A DNA stretch of 64,000 bases from Ilyonectria destructans. Its lineage: Eukaryota; Ascomycota; Sordariomycetes; Hypocreales; Nectriaceae. The notes beneath the pieces are model-generated. The model saw nothing but the letters and a program-made list of their open reading frames with translations, had not been told where the DNA came from and made no database searches. The translations under genes were made by a program, and so were the position numbers. The stretch lies in assembly GCA_020740775.1 (NCBI GenBank), contig JAHEWK010000027.1, forward strand, positions 372,001-436,000. Direction: 5' to 3'. Of this stretch, positions 1 to 10,911 are shown piece by piece; position 1 is the first letter of the stretch; every line of letters starts with the position of its first letter.

Positions 1-234
1 CCATGTCACGATTTCCTCTGACCTTGTCTACCTTCGCTGGGATTAGTCATCTGTTCGATCGAATTCGAATCGAATGAAAGGTGCTTGATTCGGTATCGAA
101 TCTATGGGAGGCGTGCCAGATTCGAATCGAATCATATATGGCTACGCCGGAATCGAATGCCAAGCCATCGAATCGAATGGCAAGGCCGGGCATTCGATTC
201 GATAGATTCGATAGATGTCCGACCCTGCACGGTG

Positions 235-450
235 ACACACACGTTCATATAAATAACACACACGTTCATATAACACACACGTTCATATAACACACACGTT
301 CATATAACACACACGTTCATATAAATAACACACACGTTCATATAACACACACGTTCATATAACACACACGTTCATATAACACACACGTTCATATAACACA
401 CACGTTCATATAACACACACGTTCATATAACACACACGTTCAAGTCACGA
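235..450. repeat. 17/21-bp satellite array
   Basis: About a dozen head-to-tail copies of a 17-bp unit (cacacacgttcatataa), two of them lengthened to about 21 bp by an extra ataa. The unit spacing is nearly uniform with no unique spacers, so it is a simple satellite and not a CRISPR array. It runs directly into the sequence flanking the MITE. Confidence 0.95.
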
Positions 451-490
451 AAGTGCCACGCTAGCTTTCCGACAAAAACAACAGAACAAG

Positions 491-682
491 TTCTATTGAG
501 TCTTGCTAATAGGACGGTATCGGATTGCTATTGGGACGGCACACGTGACTTTGTATGTGGAAGAGTGAAAAAGAGGAATTGAATTGAATAGTATGCGAAA
601 TCCGCAGCTGTATGTAATCTAAGGTTACGTGTGCCGTCCCAATAGCAATCCGATATCGTCCCATTAGCAAGACTCATTCTAT
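491..682. mobile_element. Foldback MITE with ~50-bp terminal inverted repeats
   Basis: A 180-bp element (497-676) whose two ends are inverted copies of each other over about 50 bp with only a few mismatches. Both ends begin tgagtcttgctaat. It is flanked by a perfect 6-bp direct repeat, ttctat, at 491-496 and 677-682, which I read as the target-site duplication. The interior is short (about 75 bp) and has no coding capacity, so it would depend on a transposase from elsewhere. No transposase with these ends is in the window. Superfamily is not assigned: the TIR sequence matches none I recognise. Confidence 0.88.
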
Positions 683-1069
683 TACATGTTTATCAGATGT
701 CAGCGACTTGTAGCCCTGACGCGGATTTCCAGCGACACCTTGGCGTTGCGAGGGTGGGGCACAAGAAGGACACATGTGTCTGTAGGCAATCGGAGAGTTA
801 CGACAAGCAGGGTCAACAAAGGACGGGTGCAACGGGAAAGGAACCTGACAATCTAACCTCGACTTCCACGATCGACGCACGATCGACACGCGCGATGATA
901 AGTATAGTACTGTACTACTGTACCTACGTACCCTGAACATGCGACACATGCATCGTAGCAGACCCACCGGAACATGTCGCCCCACGTGCGGTGCCGCGTG
1001 CGGTGTCGAGTGTCGTGTCGAGTGTCGTGTCGAGTGTCGTGTCGAGTGTCGTATGCATACGTGTGTGCA
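683..1069. other. Non-coding spacer with 12-bp minisatellite
   Basis: No gene recognised. Positions 1003-1052 hold about four copies of a 12-bp unit (gagtgtcgtgtc) just downstream of the patatin stop codon. Short open frames here have no recognisable domains. Confidence 0.6.
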
Positions 1070-4000
1070 TTAGTCCCGTCCGCGTTCCCGATGGTCCGAG
1101 CGGCCAAAGTGTGCGTTCAGCTGCTGCGCTTCGACTAGCTCCGACAGACGAAACGGCGACCCGCTGATCGGGTACTCTGGAGAACCCTGCTGCAGAGTGA
1201 TGGAGATGGTGGCATCGCCGCTCGTGAACTTGATCTTCTTCCTAAAGTTACCGCAGGAGGTCCAGAAGGACGCACCCGACAACGTACCAGGTACCCTGGA
1301 GCCGTTCACCCTGAAGACGGCCGACGACTGGACAAGCTTCTGCATCAGGGCGGACAGAGCCTCGTCGGGGGCTCTACACAGACAGCGGATGCAGCCCGAT
1401 CCTCTGAACTGCATACCCCGCTGGCTCGGAATGGCGTCTAGCTCAAAGTAGAACAGGCTGGCGACGATGCGTTTCGCCAATGCGCAGATGGCGCCCTGAA
1501 GCAGTCGGTCCTGGTGTACGGAGCGCTTCAGCCGCGGCACCGACCCCGCGTCGTCCAGCGGGACTGGGGGGCCCAGGACGACTGCGTCGAGGCGGATGCA
1601 CCTCTCGAAGAGCGGGGATGTCTTGGTGGACCTGTCAAAGTCGTCCATGGTCTTCTTGCCGCTTAGAAGTGACATGTATGCTTTGAACAGGCGGTAGAGG
1701 AAATGCCTCTTGAAAAAGCCGGTTCTCTTGCCTGACACGTGTTCACGGCTTGCGCTCTCCATGCTGATGCCGGTTCCGAGACTGATGAGGTACTGGGGGA
1801 GGGATTGGGCCGGGTACAAGCTACGCAATTCTGAGAGGGCCAAGTTTATGGGATTGTTCTGTATGACGCCGGCATCCTGGAGCAGGCCTACGCCGTTGAT
1901 GTGCATGGGGGCAAAGTAACTTCTGGTGGGTTAGCTGAGGCTCATGGGAGACGACTTGTGCTGCAAGAGAGACTGTAATGGAAGAGGGTGGTAGAGACTA
2001 GAGAGAGGGGAGGAATGTCTACGCGCAGGGACGGACGGGGTGATCAAGGATACCTACGCTGGCGCCGCCGTGCAGCTGCGATTTCTTTCTCAAGTCAGCA
2101 TTGGCATCGACAAAGACCACAAACTGTCGGCGCGACTCACACCTCCCATACTGCCAAACCTTCCTCGCCGCGGTACACGTCGTAGCCTGTCTCGGTTAGC
2201 GAGGACACTCTTGCTGGCTGGGGTTCTGGGAGGGGAGGTCAGCCCACGCACCCTTTCTCTCCGACGTCTCCCCGACCCCGTTGTAGTTTGTGATGAGCAG
2301 CGGGCTCGGGGTCCAGGTCGGAGCGACCACCAACGCCAGCTTCGCGCCGATGGTGGATGCGTACGACGGAGCTGTCATGCTAGTGGTGGCATCGAAGATG
2401 GCCTTGAGCGTCACCTCCAGCGGCAGACTGTCGTAGAGGGCGTTGTTGACGACAGTCCACAGCTGGGAGATGCCAGGTAGTCCGGTCAGCTGGCCACGAC
2501 GGAAGACTGTTGTGGCAAAGGCCTCGAATGTTCTGCTGCACTTCGCTGCTGTCCAACCCTTGAGGAACAGGGTGGAGAGAGCGAGGGCGCCTGCCATATC
2601 AGTACGGTCTAGTCCTGTCAAGCCACAACTAGCTACTCGTCGTTTGGGGGGGCCTGGGGAAACGGGAAAGGAAAATAGTGGGAAGAGGAACGTACCGGCA
2701 CTGACCCCGGCGCATACCTGGAAGTGCTCCTGAACTGGGATGGGCAAGCCAATCTCCTCTTCCAGGAGCTCGAGGATTGTGGTGGGAATGATGCCTCGAA
2801 CACCGCCGCCGTCGATGCACAGCACCCCCACACCGGCGGTGGGAGGCCGTACGCGCACGTGCAACCCTGCGTAGGCTCCGCACAAGAAGCAATGGTAGAC
2901 GGTGAAGAACCGGGGTCCCTCCTCTGAAGCATGGCCGAAGACTCGGACGCAGTGCTCGCAGATGCTGTGGCGGCAGGGGAGCTCGTACTGGGGGACTCTT
3001 TGAATGCAGAGCAGACACGTGTCTCTGGTCCTGAGAGAGAGCCATTGATCCTGATGCTTGTGGTAAGATTTGGCGTGCAGTTCGACTGCTGGTTCTCCGG
3101 AGCGATGCAGTTCGTCCATCCTCGCTACGATGGACTCGAGGAAGGTGTCAGAGTCTACGATTCCGGTGCTGTTCTCGGTCTCGGGTTTGGTCTGAGCCGG
3201 AGTCTTGTTCCCGATTCTCAAGGCTTCCGAGCAGGCCTCGCGATGTAGGTCGTGGAACACGCGACGCGGCGGAAAAGCTAGGTTCAGTGTCAGTCTGTCT
3301 GTCTACTTGCGGCTGCTAGTGTGAAATCGCCCAGACACTCTACGTACCGTGCATGCCTGGTGCGTAGTGATCGAGGAGCAAGCTCGCGGCGATGGCATCT
3401 GTGGCGAACTCGCCAAACCCCTCAGGACCTTGACCTTGACCTAGGAGGGCGATGAAGTTTCCCAAGTGCTGAGACAGGTCCGGAGTCACAGGGCGGGCGG
3501 TCCTGGATAGCTCGACATATCCCGGAAATGGCTGGTCCCGCTGCAAAGACGCGTCAACGAGGGCCATCAGATGGTGGGCGGAGAAGAGCAGGCCAAGGTC
3601 ACTCTTCCGACTCCTGGTCCTCTGCAGCAGCTTTCGCGTGAGCTTGAGGACCGCCTCTCGATCCTCATCTCCCCCTTTGTCTCGGCCGCCAAAAGCATGT
3701 GAGCGTGTTACTGTCAACGCAGAAGGCCGGAGCATCCAGCTGTCCGAGGAGCCCTCAAGCACCCTTCGGACCTCTTCCTCCTTCACCTTGTGGCTAGTGA
3801 GGATAACCAAGAGCTCGGGAGCCAGCCGGGACTTGTCCTGGGTCCAAAGAGCAGAACGCCGCCAGCACGCAAACTGCTCCAAGAGCAGAGCTAGACACTG
3901 TCGGCTCGAGCACGGGAAGCAGATGACGTCGATGTAGGGAAAAAGTATTTGAAGGTGAGCGTTGGCTGGCCCCAGGCGTGGCTCGAGCGAAATTGACGTT

Positions 4001-4347
4001 TCGCTCATGATGGAACAGCATCGGCGGGGAGGGGTCAGACGGTCCGAGCCATGGGTGGGAAGCCTTGTGGCATTCGTCCGAGACAGAAACGACGTGGCCA
4101 GAAAGACTGGGTTAGGACTCGCGACGGAGTGAGGCTCGAGATCAAGGTGGACAGTGCTGCAAGCCGCAGCTGCGGAACGCTTCCAGGCCCCTCCCCTGCA
4201 GGTGAAGGTGAATACGAGCGACGGCGTCTGGGTCTCGGGATGCGGCAGCTGGTCGACCAGAGCCTTAAGCCTCCCGCTCTGCCGAACAAGCAGGCAGTCC
4301 TTGTCCTGCCTACTGGCTCTAGTCCATTCCGTATGTCCACAGCTCAT
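1070..4347 (-). CDS. RING-finger patatin-like phospholipase, six exons
   Basis: Predicted lipid acyl hydrolase/lysophospholipase of the large fungal FabD/lysophospholipase-like family. Exons: 4347-3348, 3277-2696, 2614-2252, 2186-2141, 2075-2058 (an 18-bp microexon) and 1922-1070, giving 953 residues in a single frame. Order: a conserved fungal N-terminal half (with LVRQSGRLKALVDQLPHPET), a C-rich RING-like finger from about residue 421 (CxxC...CxH...CxxC...CxxC), then the patatin domain. The oxyanion motif DGGGVRG is near residue 489, the nucleophile elbow GVSAG (Ser ~526) is rebuilt across an intron as GVSAGGL, and the catalytic Asp lies in QDAG (~686) before NNPINLAL. The tail (SPFRLSELVEAQQLNAHFG...) is typical, so the 3' end looks complete. 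The start is uncertain: 4347 is the first ATG giving the conserved block, but the open frame extends to about 4434 and an upstream exon is possible. Confidence 0.88.
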
Positions 4348-4742
4348 AGACACCCCATGGTAGCTTTGATCTCCGCTTCTTATAAACCATGGTCGGGCGG
4401 CATGCGCCAAGACATGGGGTGCGACGAAAGCCAAACTCCGACTGACTACGCCACGATTGACTCAGTGAGGAAGTCGATCGCTGTTGTGCCTGGCCTTTAC
4501 TGAAGTCGGAGAAGCGTCGCTGAGCTATGAGGATCCGGATGACGGAGTGGAGAGTGCGTACTAAGGCATGGATCAATGTGTAGGTAGCTAGCTCTGACGG
4601 TCAAGTATCCGTAGTAGTAGTCTACATGATCCCCATTGAGTCATCTTTTCTTTAGTTAGAATAGCGGACAGAAGCTTTATTACATTGAGTTCTATTGCAA
4701 ATGATGCATCAACATCCCGTGTCCTACCATTTCCGAGGCACA

Positions 4743-5541
4743 CTACCTGAACGTCCCCCCGTCAGTGCCTTGCCATCTGACAGTTTCTTGCTGGGTCCTT
4801 TCGCTCTCCGGGAGCATCTTGTACGCAGCCCAGAAGGACGAGCCCGGAAGCTTAGTCTGATCGACTTCGCGGAGACGGAGCTCAAAGAACCCTAGATCAG
4901 CAAAAAGACGCGTCGAAACGTCTTCCTTCTGGAGCAGCGCGGTGAGCTTGCGGCACTTTGGGCACAGCAGTCCATCTGGACTGTCCTGATCCACCAGGTC
5001 AAGGACGGACCACACGATTTCGCACCGCTCACAGTAGTGCTCAGGGTCCGTCGACGTTGGTGTTTCGGTTTCGTCCCTGATTGTGCTCAATCTCCACCTG
5101 ATGGCGTGGATGGCTGCCAGGTAGTTGACGAAGCAGTACGTGTTGACCGTGTTGACCTGATGTCTGCCGGAAACAAGTGAGCGAAAGGGAAGCGATACGT
5201 GACTCACAGGTGAGCGATGAATGAGTTGTTTGGCGAGTGGTGGGTGAGTGATGTGTAAGTGGTGTGTGTAGGTACTAGAGGAGGAATATCTGAAATGACA
5301 TACAGCTCCAGAATCCGAGCACTCTCCAGCTCGTTGCAGTAGGCTTGGATGCGCCTCATGGGCAGCTCTAGATGTAGCGACAGCTCGTGCAATGACAGAC
5401 TAAATCGCTATTAGCGAGTGCCTACCGCCACCACTGCCAAACTCACATCTGTCGTTGGGTGAGCAGGTCAACTATGACCACTTGCTCAGAGGAATAGAAA
5501 GACCGTGCAACGCGCCGTAGCAGGCTTTGTGCGGCTTCCAT
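4743..5541 (-). CDS. Short TFIIE-alpha (TFA1)-like protein
   Basis: Resembles the N-terminal half of the large subunit of general transcription factor IIE, which helps recruit and regulate TFIIH at the RNA polymerase II promoter. Exons 5541-5447, 5399-5304 and 5163-4743 (introns of 47 and 140 bp) give 203 residues. Residues 1-64 match the TFE winged helix (VARSFYSSEQVVIVDLLTQR, then LHLELPMRRIQAYCNELE). Residues 73-90 carry YCFVNYLAAIHAIRWRLS, equivalent to the TFIIE-alpha linker helix. A zinc ribbon follows: C108xxC111 and C131xxC134. After DVSTRLFADL the similarity ends in a short unrelated tail. Full-length fungal TFIIE-alpha is roughly twice as long, so this is a truncated or specialised paralogue and probably not the essential copy. 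The ATG at 5541 is preceded by an in-frame stop. Confidence 0.82.
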
Positions 5542-6109
5542 GACGTCAATCTGCTCCTCGAAGATCCAGGCTTGAGGCGAAGCCGTCTCTGCTCATCACA
5601 CCCAGGTTCGCTTGAAAGCAATCGGCTTCTGCGGGATCCATATATACATACAAGAGCATATTCCAGGCGGCCGCTGCGTTCTCGTTCATAACTGTGGATT
5701 GATCGCATACTGTAGAGGACATGTGTGCGTTGTAACTTGTTCACACGTGCAGTGGACAAGTAGCAGACTGTATTAGCCAGTACAATGGAACGATGAAACT
5801 GTTACATTTGTTTGTGGGTTGTCCTGACTCATCATTACTGGCTAATGTATGGTCATTACATGGCACGCCCACTGAAGCGACGTCTAGTTTCCGTCGTCTA
5901 TTATCTATTGTCCGCTGTTCACATTCGACCTTTTGCTCCGCCGCGCGCAAGATCATACCTCAGCAAATACAGTGATACACTCCACTGAGATCACTACATA
6001 CACTATCCTGTACTAGGGAGGAAGAATGTCAGGTGAGAGCACTGCATTGCATCATTATTGTATCTGTGTTGTAGCTACCACCAAGGCGTCCGCGTCCTGC
6101 GCTTCGTCT
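5542..6109. other. Intergenic, with short inverted repeat
   Basis: No gene seen. A perfect 11-bp inverted repeat (attagccagta at 5772-5782 and its complement at 5836-5846) encloses a segment that is similar to 31238-31310. It may be a remnant of a small dispersed repeat. Confidence 0.5.
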
Positions 6110-7009
6110 TCAGATATACCACCACCTGTGTCCCGCACTGATGTCCACCCACACTGCGTCTTCGTCCTCTTCCTCGTCGGAGAACGGGTCCGAGTCTTCT
6201 GCCTCCTCATCGCCGTTTACGCTGTCGCACTCTGCCACGCTCCCCGGTCGACGCTGTCGCGAGTCGGACTCTCGCCGCCGGCTCGCTGTGGCACGCGTAT
6301 TAATCACCACATTCCAAGGTTCCTCTCGTTCCTGAGGGACCCCGAGAAAACTGCCGATTAAATTCGCCTCCTCTAGGGTATCGTCGGAAAGTTTCTCCAG
6401 TAATGTCTCGGTGTCGACTGCTTTGGGTACAAGATACCCATCAGCGTCGAACCGGCAGACGTCCAGACCACGCTGATGTCTCGAGTACACGCCTAGGAAG
6501 TCTACAAGCTCTCTTGTTCTCCTGCAAGCGGTCTGGTCGTGGCGCCAGAGTGCCTCATTGTCCATGCATGACCGAAGTATCTCGCGAGCCCGGCTCAGCT
6601 TGTAGCGTTCGTACGTAGTGGCCTGATTCGTCAAGGAATCGATGCGTTCCAGCGCTTCGGCGATATTGTCCCTGATATCCATTCTGCCAGGCATAAGCGT
6701 ATCCCACTCTGGCAAGGTGATGTTTATATGTCCTGGGCGTGTTGCAACATCAGGGGCCAGTCTTCGCTCAATTCGCCGCGATCGGCCACAAAACACCGCA
6801 ACGGTTCGTGTCCCTGAGCTGAGCCAGCAGTCCCTTGACTCAACATGAACTGTAAGAGAAGAATCGACACAGCTGTCCACGTCAGGTTTAAAAGAAGAAA
6901 AAAACCTACCATGAATTCTTACTAGACACCACAGCTCATTTTCTCTTTCATCTGATACACGTTTCGGGGGACATCGCACGAATCGCCCTGGCCTTTCAGG
7001 CGTGGCCAC
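6110..7009 (-). CDS. Hypothetical protein with acidic C-terminus
   Basis: Unrecognised. The frame is open for about 299 codons and is protein-like: a helical, charged middle (IRDNIAEALERIDSL..., ELVDFLGVYSRHQRGLDVC) and an Arg-rich stretch followed by an acidic run (EDSDPFSDEEEDEDAVW). A 60-bp intron at 6909-6850 has good GT-AG signals and keeps the frame, so about 279 residues are likely. The 5' end is unresolved: the upstream end of the frame has no ATG, and an in-frame TAA lies just beyond it, so either a 5' exon is missing or translation begins at an internal ATG (TLMPGRMDI). No enzyme motifs are seen. It could be a nuclear protein on the basis of composition only. Confidence 0.5.
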   Translation of the reverse strand: MATPERPGRFVRCPPKRVSDERENELWCLVRIHGRFFSSFKPDVDSCVDSSLTVHVESRDCWLSSGTRTVAVFCGRSRRIERRLAPDVATRPGHINITLPEWDTLMPGRMDIRDNIAEALERIDSLTNQATTYERYKLSRAREILRSCMDNEALWRHDQTACRRTRELVDFLGVYSRHQRGLDVCRFDADGYLVPKAVDTETLLEKLSDDTLEEANLIGSFLGVPQEREEPWNVVINTRATASRRRESDSRQRRPGSVAECDSVNGDEEAEDSDPFSDEEEDEDAVWVDISAGHRWWYI

Positions 7010-8698
7010 GAGAGGTCGATTAGTAGTCGATTAGGTCAACGTGCCTGTGGTGCAAAAGAGCTTGACATGATGAAACGGGTTTCCAGATATTTTTAGAACG
7101 TCCCTGATACATCACAATAAGCGCTATATATGAATCAGGCAGCCATAGACCAAAACCAGGTACCTGGAGTGTAGTCATTTCACGACGTCCAACATGCTCT
7201 GTTATTGTCCATCACCTTCACAGCGGATAGAGGATTCCGGCTACGGTAAAGAGAAAAAAGGAGAAGAGATAGCATGCAAGAACCCATGTGTCACATTTCT
7301 GATTCGAGAATTAGCCGCGGCGCTGTCAGTCTCACCACGGTCTACAATCTTCCCACGCATGCTCTACACGCATACATGCAACCCTTTTCTCTCACGTAAT
7401 GCTTGTGGGCGCGGCACAACCTGTACGACTGAATGTTGCGGAAAGGAGCTCATGTACGTGCGCAGCCCAGAACAGATAGGGCCAGACTAACCATGTAAAG
7501 TGTAACAACTAGTGCATGCTGAAGTCAAGCCGTCTGGTCAATTTGATAGAGAGGGGAAAATCGTGAACACGACTTGCGGAAATGCTCCGACATACATGCC
7601 GACACTCGCAAAGGTAGCAATCTCTTTGAGGATGCGTGTCTACACATTGATGATAATCAACGTCAGACGGTAAAAAACGGGTTCTAAACTCAAACACACT
7701 TGCGCAGCGATCTTGATTGTATCACCTGTTCCGTCCGGTTGCCCAACTTGATCTAATCTGAGCTGCATGAATCTTGTCTCCGTTCATGTGCTAGATGAAC
7801 ATGCCATCCTCATCGCAACCAAACTATTCATCTGATGTCGTAGAAGATGAAAAAATGTCTCAGCTACTACACAGTAGGTACGGCGCCGAACGCTTGACAA
7901 GCAGGCTCGAGAGCCTGAAACTGTTAGGTATACAGATGTATGTACGTGTATCGTGACACAGCGGGGGTGCAAAAGCTATGACGCACTCCTAGGTATTCAC
8001 TAGAACTCAGTAGTACCTCCGATGTATCGTAACTTTTGTCCCCCACTCTAGTGTAAATCATCGATCGGATGTAAGGGAGAATCATCTAAGCTCTAAAGCC
8101 CAGTGTCTGCTTGTGTCCCACGTGTTCGCGTCGCCCTCTATCACAGCGTGTCGATCGACGTACCGGTGTCGAAACTTGCATCACAGCTGCCTGATGCTGT
8201 TCGTTCAGTAGACCACACTGGCTCGATGTTATACAAACGCGCCGTTCTGGCCTGAATGGAAGTATGTGACCTGCAAACGCCCCAGTTCTTTGTAGGTGCA
8301 ATATGTGGGATCTTCGAGGTTGGCAGGCGGGACCATGAACCATCTAAGTATGCGTTCACCATGTAGTCTATGCAGCCTATCATGTAGTCGATGCGCAGAC
8401 ATCGCTCCGCATAAGGCCTTACATTCAAGCTTAAGTTTCTAAGTAGACTAAGAACAATTTGAAGGAGTATCGGCCTTATGTATTTAATCTAAAGGACTGG
8501 CGGGAAATTTCCGAGTGATCAACAGAAGGGTGTCGGTCGACATGGATAAATTTACATCATAGGCTGAGCACTAAGGCTGCTTTTCTTGAGAGCTCGGAAG
8601 TTTTTTGCAAATAACCAAAGGTCATAATAATCAATTAAGCGAGAAAGCACTCGAATAAAAAAAATAAAAAGAGAATAAGGCATTGGCCTACTGCTTAA
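7010..8698. other. Long gene-free interval
   Basis: About 1.7 kb with only short open frames that have no recognisable domains and no convincing splice joins. It is AT-richer near 8560-8690, just beyond the 3' end of the secreted-protein gene. Confidence 0.5.
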
Positions 8699-9607
8699 TC
8701 AACACTGGCATATGCACTGGACAATCAAAGGAGAGGACCCGTCTTGGCCGAGCGCATCGCTCGAGGACGTCGCCGCAGTGTCTTGGTAGGTCGATGTAGT
8801 ATAGGCGTAGGTCGACGCATCTGTCAGCGGAGCATCTGTACCGGTACCTTGTGGCGGCGCGGTTTCGAGGGGCTGTGTGGACACGGCATCCTCGTCTAGC
8901 GGTGGCGTTTCGAGTGCTTGCCCAGGCAAGCTACCAGACGAAAGAGGAAGTTGTCCTTGTCCGACCGGTGGTGTCGTGGCGACCCCTGTCGCGTTTGGTG
9001 CCAGAATTGCTCCGTCAGAGCTCAGACTCAGACCGACTGGCGTGGTGTTTGTCGGTGTCTGCGTGGCTACGGCGCCGCCGGAAACATGTGATGCATCCTG
9101 GGATTCCTGGGGGGTGTTCGCGGGAGTAGAAAAACTGCCCCCGTCGATACCACTCGTAGTCACTGCGGGCAGACTCGAATTTCCGGCCAAGCTCGTCCGC
9201 GGATAATCGGTGACACATTCTTGGCTCAGATAGTATTCGGTGGCTGTAGCGGAGGCCAGAGTCGCGGCCTGAACAGATATCACCTGGCACGCGGCAGGAC
9301 CACCTTCGTCACATTCCCACACTATCTTCCCCTGCCCCAAGGGAGCATCGTCTGGCAGTGACAAGTGTATCAGGGGATACTCGGTGCAGGGCGGTTGGCT
9401 GTTCTGGACAGGGATCTTCTGATGCAGACTGCCGTTGGAGAAGAACACATCTGCTTCCCGACAGGTAAGGTTGGCATTTGGGCTCAAGAATTCGGTTGAT
9501 TCGCCAGCGTACAGAACCAGTCCGATCAAGCATTCACCCGTAACCTGGGCGTAGGCCACGCACAAAAGCAGGGAGAGAGCGAGCCATGTGACACCAGCAC
9601 GCTGCAT
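8699..9607 (-). CDS. Secreted Ser/Thr/Pro-rich protein
   Basis: A 302-residue intronless frame from the ATG at 9607. The N-terminus is a typical signal peptide (basic MQRAG, then a Leu/Ala-rich core ending AYAQ). The next ~110 residues have several Cys (ECLIG, NLTCREAD, PPCTEY, WECDEGG, AACQV, QECVTD) and N-glycosylation sequons, suggesting a disulphide-bonded extracellular domain. The second half is a mucin-like Thr/Ser/Pro/Ala-rich stretch, probably O-glycosylated. The end is Cys-rich (QCICQC) with no clear GPI signal. An upstream in-frame ATG would place extra residues before the signal peptide, so the internal start is preferred. The family is unrecognised; cell wall or effector-like roles are possible but not shown. 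Confidence 0.68.
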   Translation of the reverse strand: MQRAGVTWLALSLLLCVAYAQVTGECLIGLVLYAGESTEFLSPNANLTCREADVFFSNGSLHQKIPVQNSQPPCTEYPLIHLSLPDDAPLGQGKIVWECDEGGPAACQVISVQAATLASATATEYYLSQECVTDYPRTSLAGNSSLPAVTTSGIDGGSFSTPANTPQESQDASHVSGGAVATQTPTNTTPVGLSLSSDGAILAPNATGVATTPPVGQGQLPLSSGSLPGQALETPPLDEDAVSTQPLETAPPQGTGTDAPLTDASTYAYTTSTYQDTAATSSSDALGQDGSSPLIVQCICQC

Positions 9608-10911
9608 TTGCGCCTTAGCTGGACCTAGACATTGCAAACTATATACCATCGCCAACCTCTTGTCCACGCAAGTGATGATGACGTGAAGACAGAGCTGAAC
9701 AGCGCTTTGACGTGTTTGGTACGCTTGGGTTAGTCTCGATGCTCCTCGGGTTACGTCATGCGAAATGCTACGGTAATTTGGCTCTACCAACCGTTACTAC
9801 TGTGAACGGAAGTCGATACATCCTAGACGTTATGTCAGGGATGCGGAAAAGGCTGACAAATTAGGCACAACTAACATGCCGCCCTCGCCGAGGTTAAGGC
9901 CAAGAAACATCGACACATCACAGCCACTTTTCGTGTTGTGAGACGGAGGTGTATTGTAGATACTTGGCCGGTGCTGCTTGACCCACGCTTCGTGTGGAGG
10001 AAGTTACGTAAATGTCAGTTGGATGTTCGTGATTTGTGGTGCCCGGCCAGTACGCGTGATGGTGTCAACTACACCTTCGCTCGTGAACCAGGATGACTGC
10101 ATGCCCACTGATATAGTCTCCTCGATACTGTACATTACGCCTATAATGGGATCAATATTTATACTCTCCTGCTGGTATGCTTCTCTTGGTGACGGTATCT
10201 CATATTCTCAATCAGCTTTCGATCGGGCTTATACGATTCGAAACCTCAATCGCCACCCCACTACTGCTATATAGCAAACAAACATGTATTCAAAGTCTTA
10301 TACGGACCTGTCTTCTCGGGACGGTAAGTAGCAGATTCGTCTAGAAGGCAGATGCTGACAGTGTTAGGGCGTAGTGTACGTCACCGAAACAAGGGGGAAT
10401 GCATAAATGGTACTGTGCGCCTACCGTGCTGCAAGAAGAAGTTTCGCAATCACTCTCTACGCAGGATGCTGAGGAAGTCAAGGGTATGCCCGGCATGCAA
10501 GAAGGGGGTGGCCCCTGTGCTCGAAATATTTCACGACTGTTCCTGGAAGAAGATGACGCTTCACAAGTTCCGGATCATCAGAACATACGGGTACAAGAAC
10601 AGGAAAAGTTATTGAACGTATGCTGTGATCTTGAGCTGTAGATTGGATGTAGCAGTACCACAAAATACGAGCCATTTTCAGAGGTAATGCTTGAGTTGCA
10701 TGTGCATGTCAGTGACGAGGTGCGGACTTTCTAACGAAGCCGGGTTCACTTGTGGCTCGGCCTAGCTTCAGACTCGAGGCATAGTCTGAAATCTGTCTCG
10801 AGGAACAGTCTTGAAAAATTGTTACAATTGCATATATCTGACAACCCTCACGCGTCATGCAACTGGGCGACTCAAGACCAACGACTGGAAGCAACTTCTT
10901 ATATGAGCCGA
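9608..10911. other. Intergenic, no supported gene
   Basis: About 1.3 kb. A small plus-strand open frame at 10352-10615 is rich in Lys/Arg/Cys, but it has no family match, an uncertain start and no splicing support, so I do not call it a gene. Confidence 0.5.

Noticed and set aside
235..450. Evenly spaced repeat that could look like a CRISPR array
   Set aside because: The units are directly adjacent with no unique spacers, and the genome is eukaryotic.
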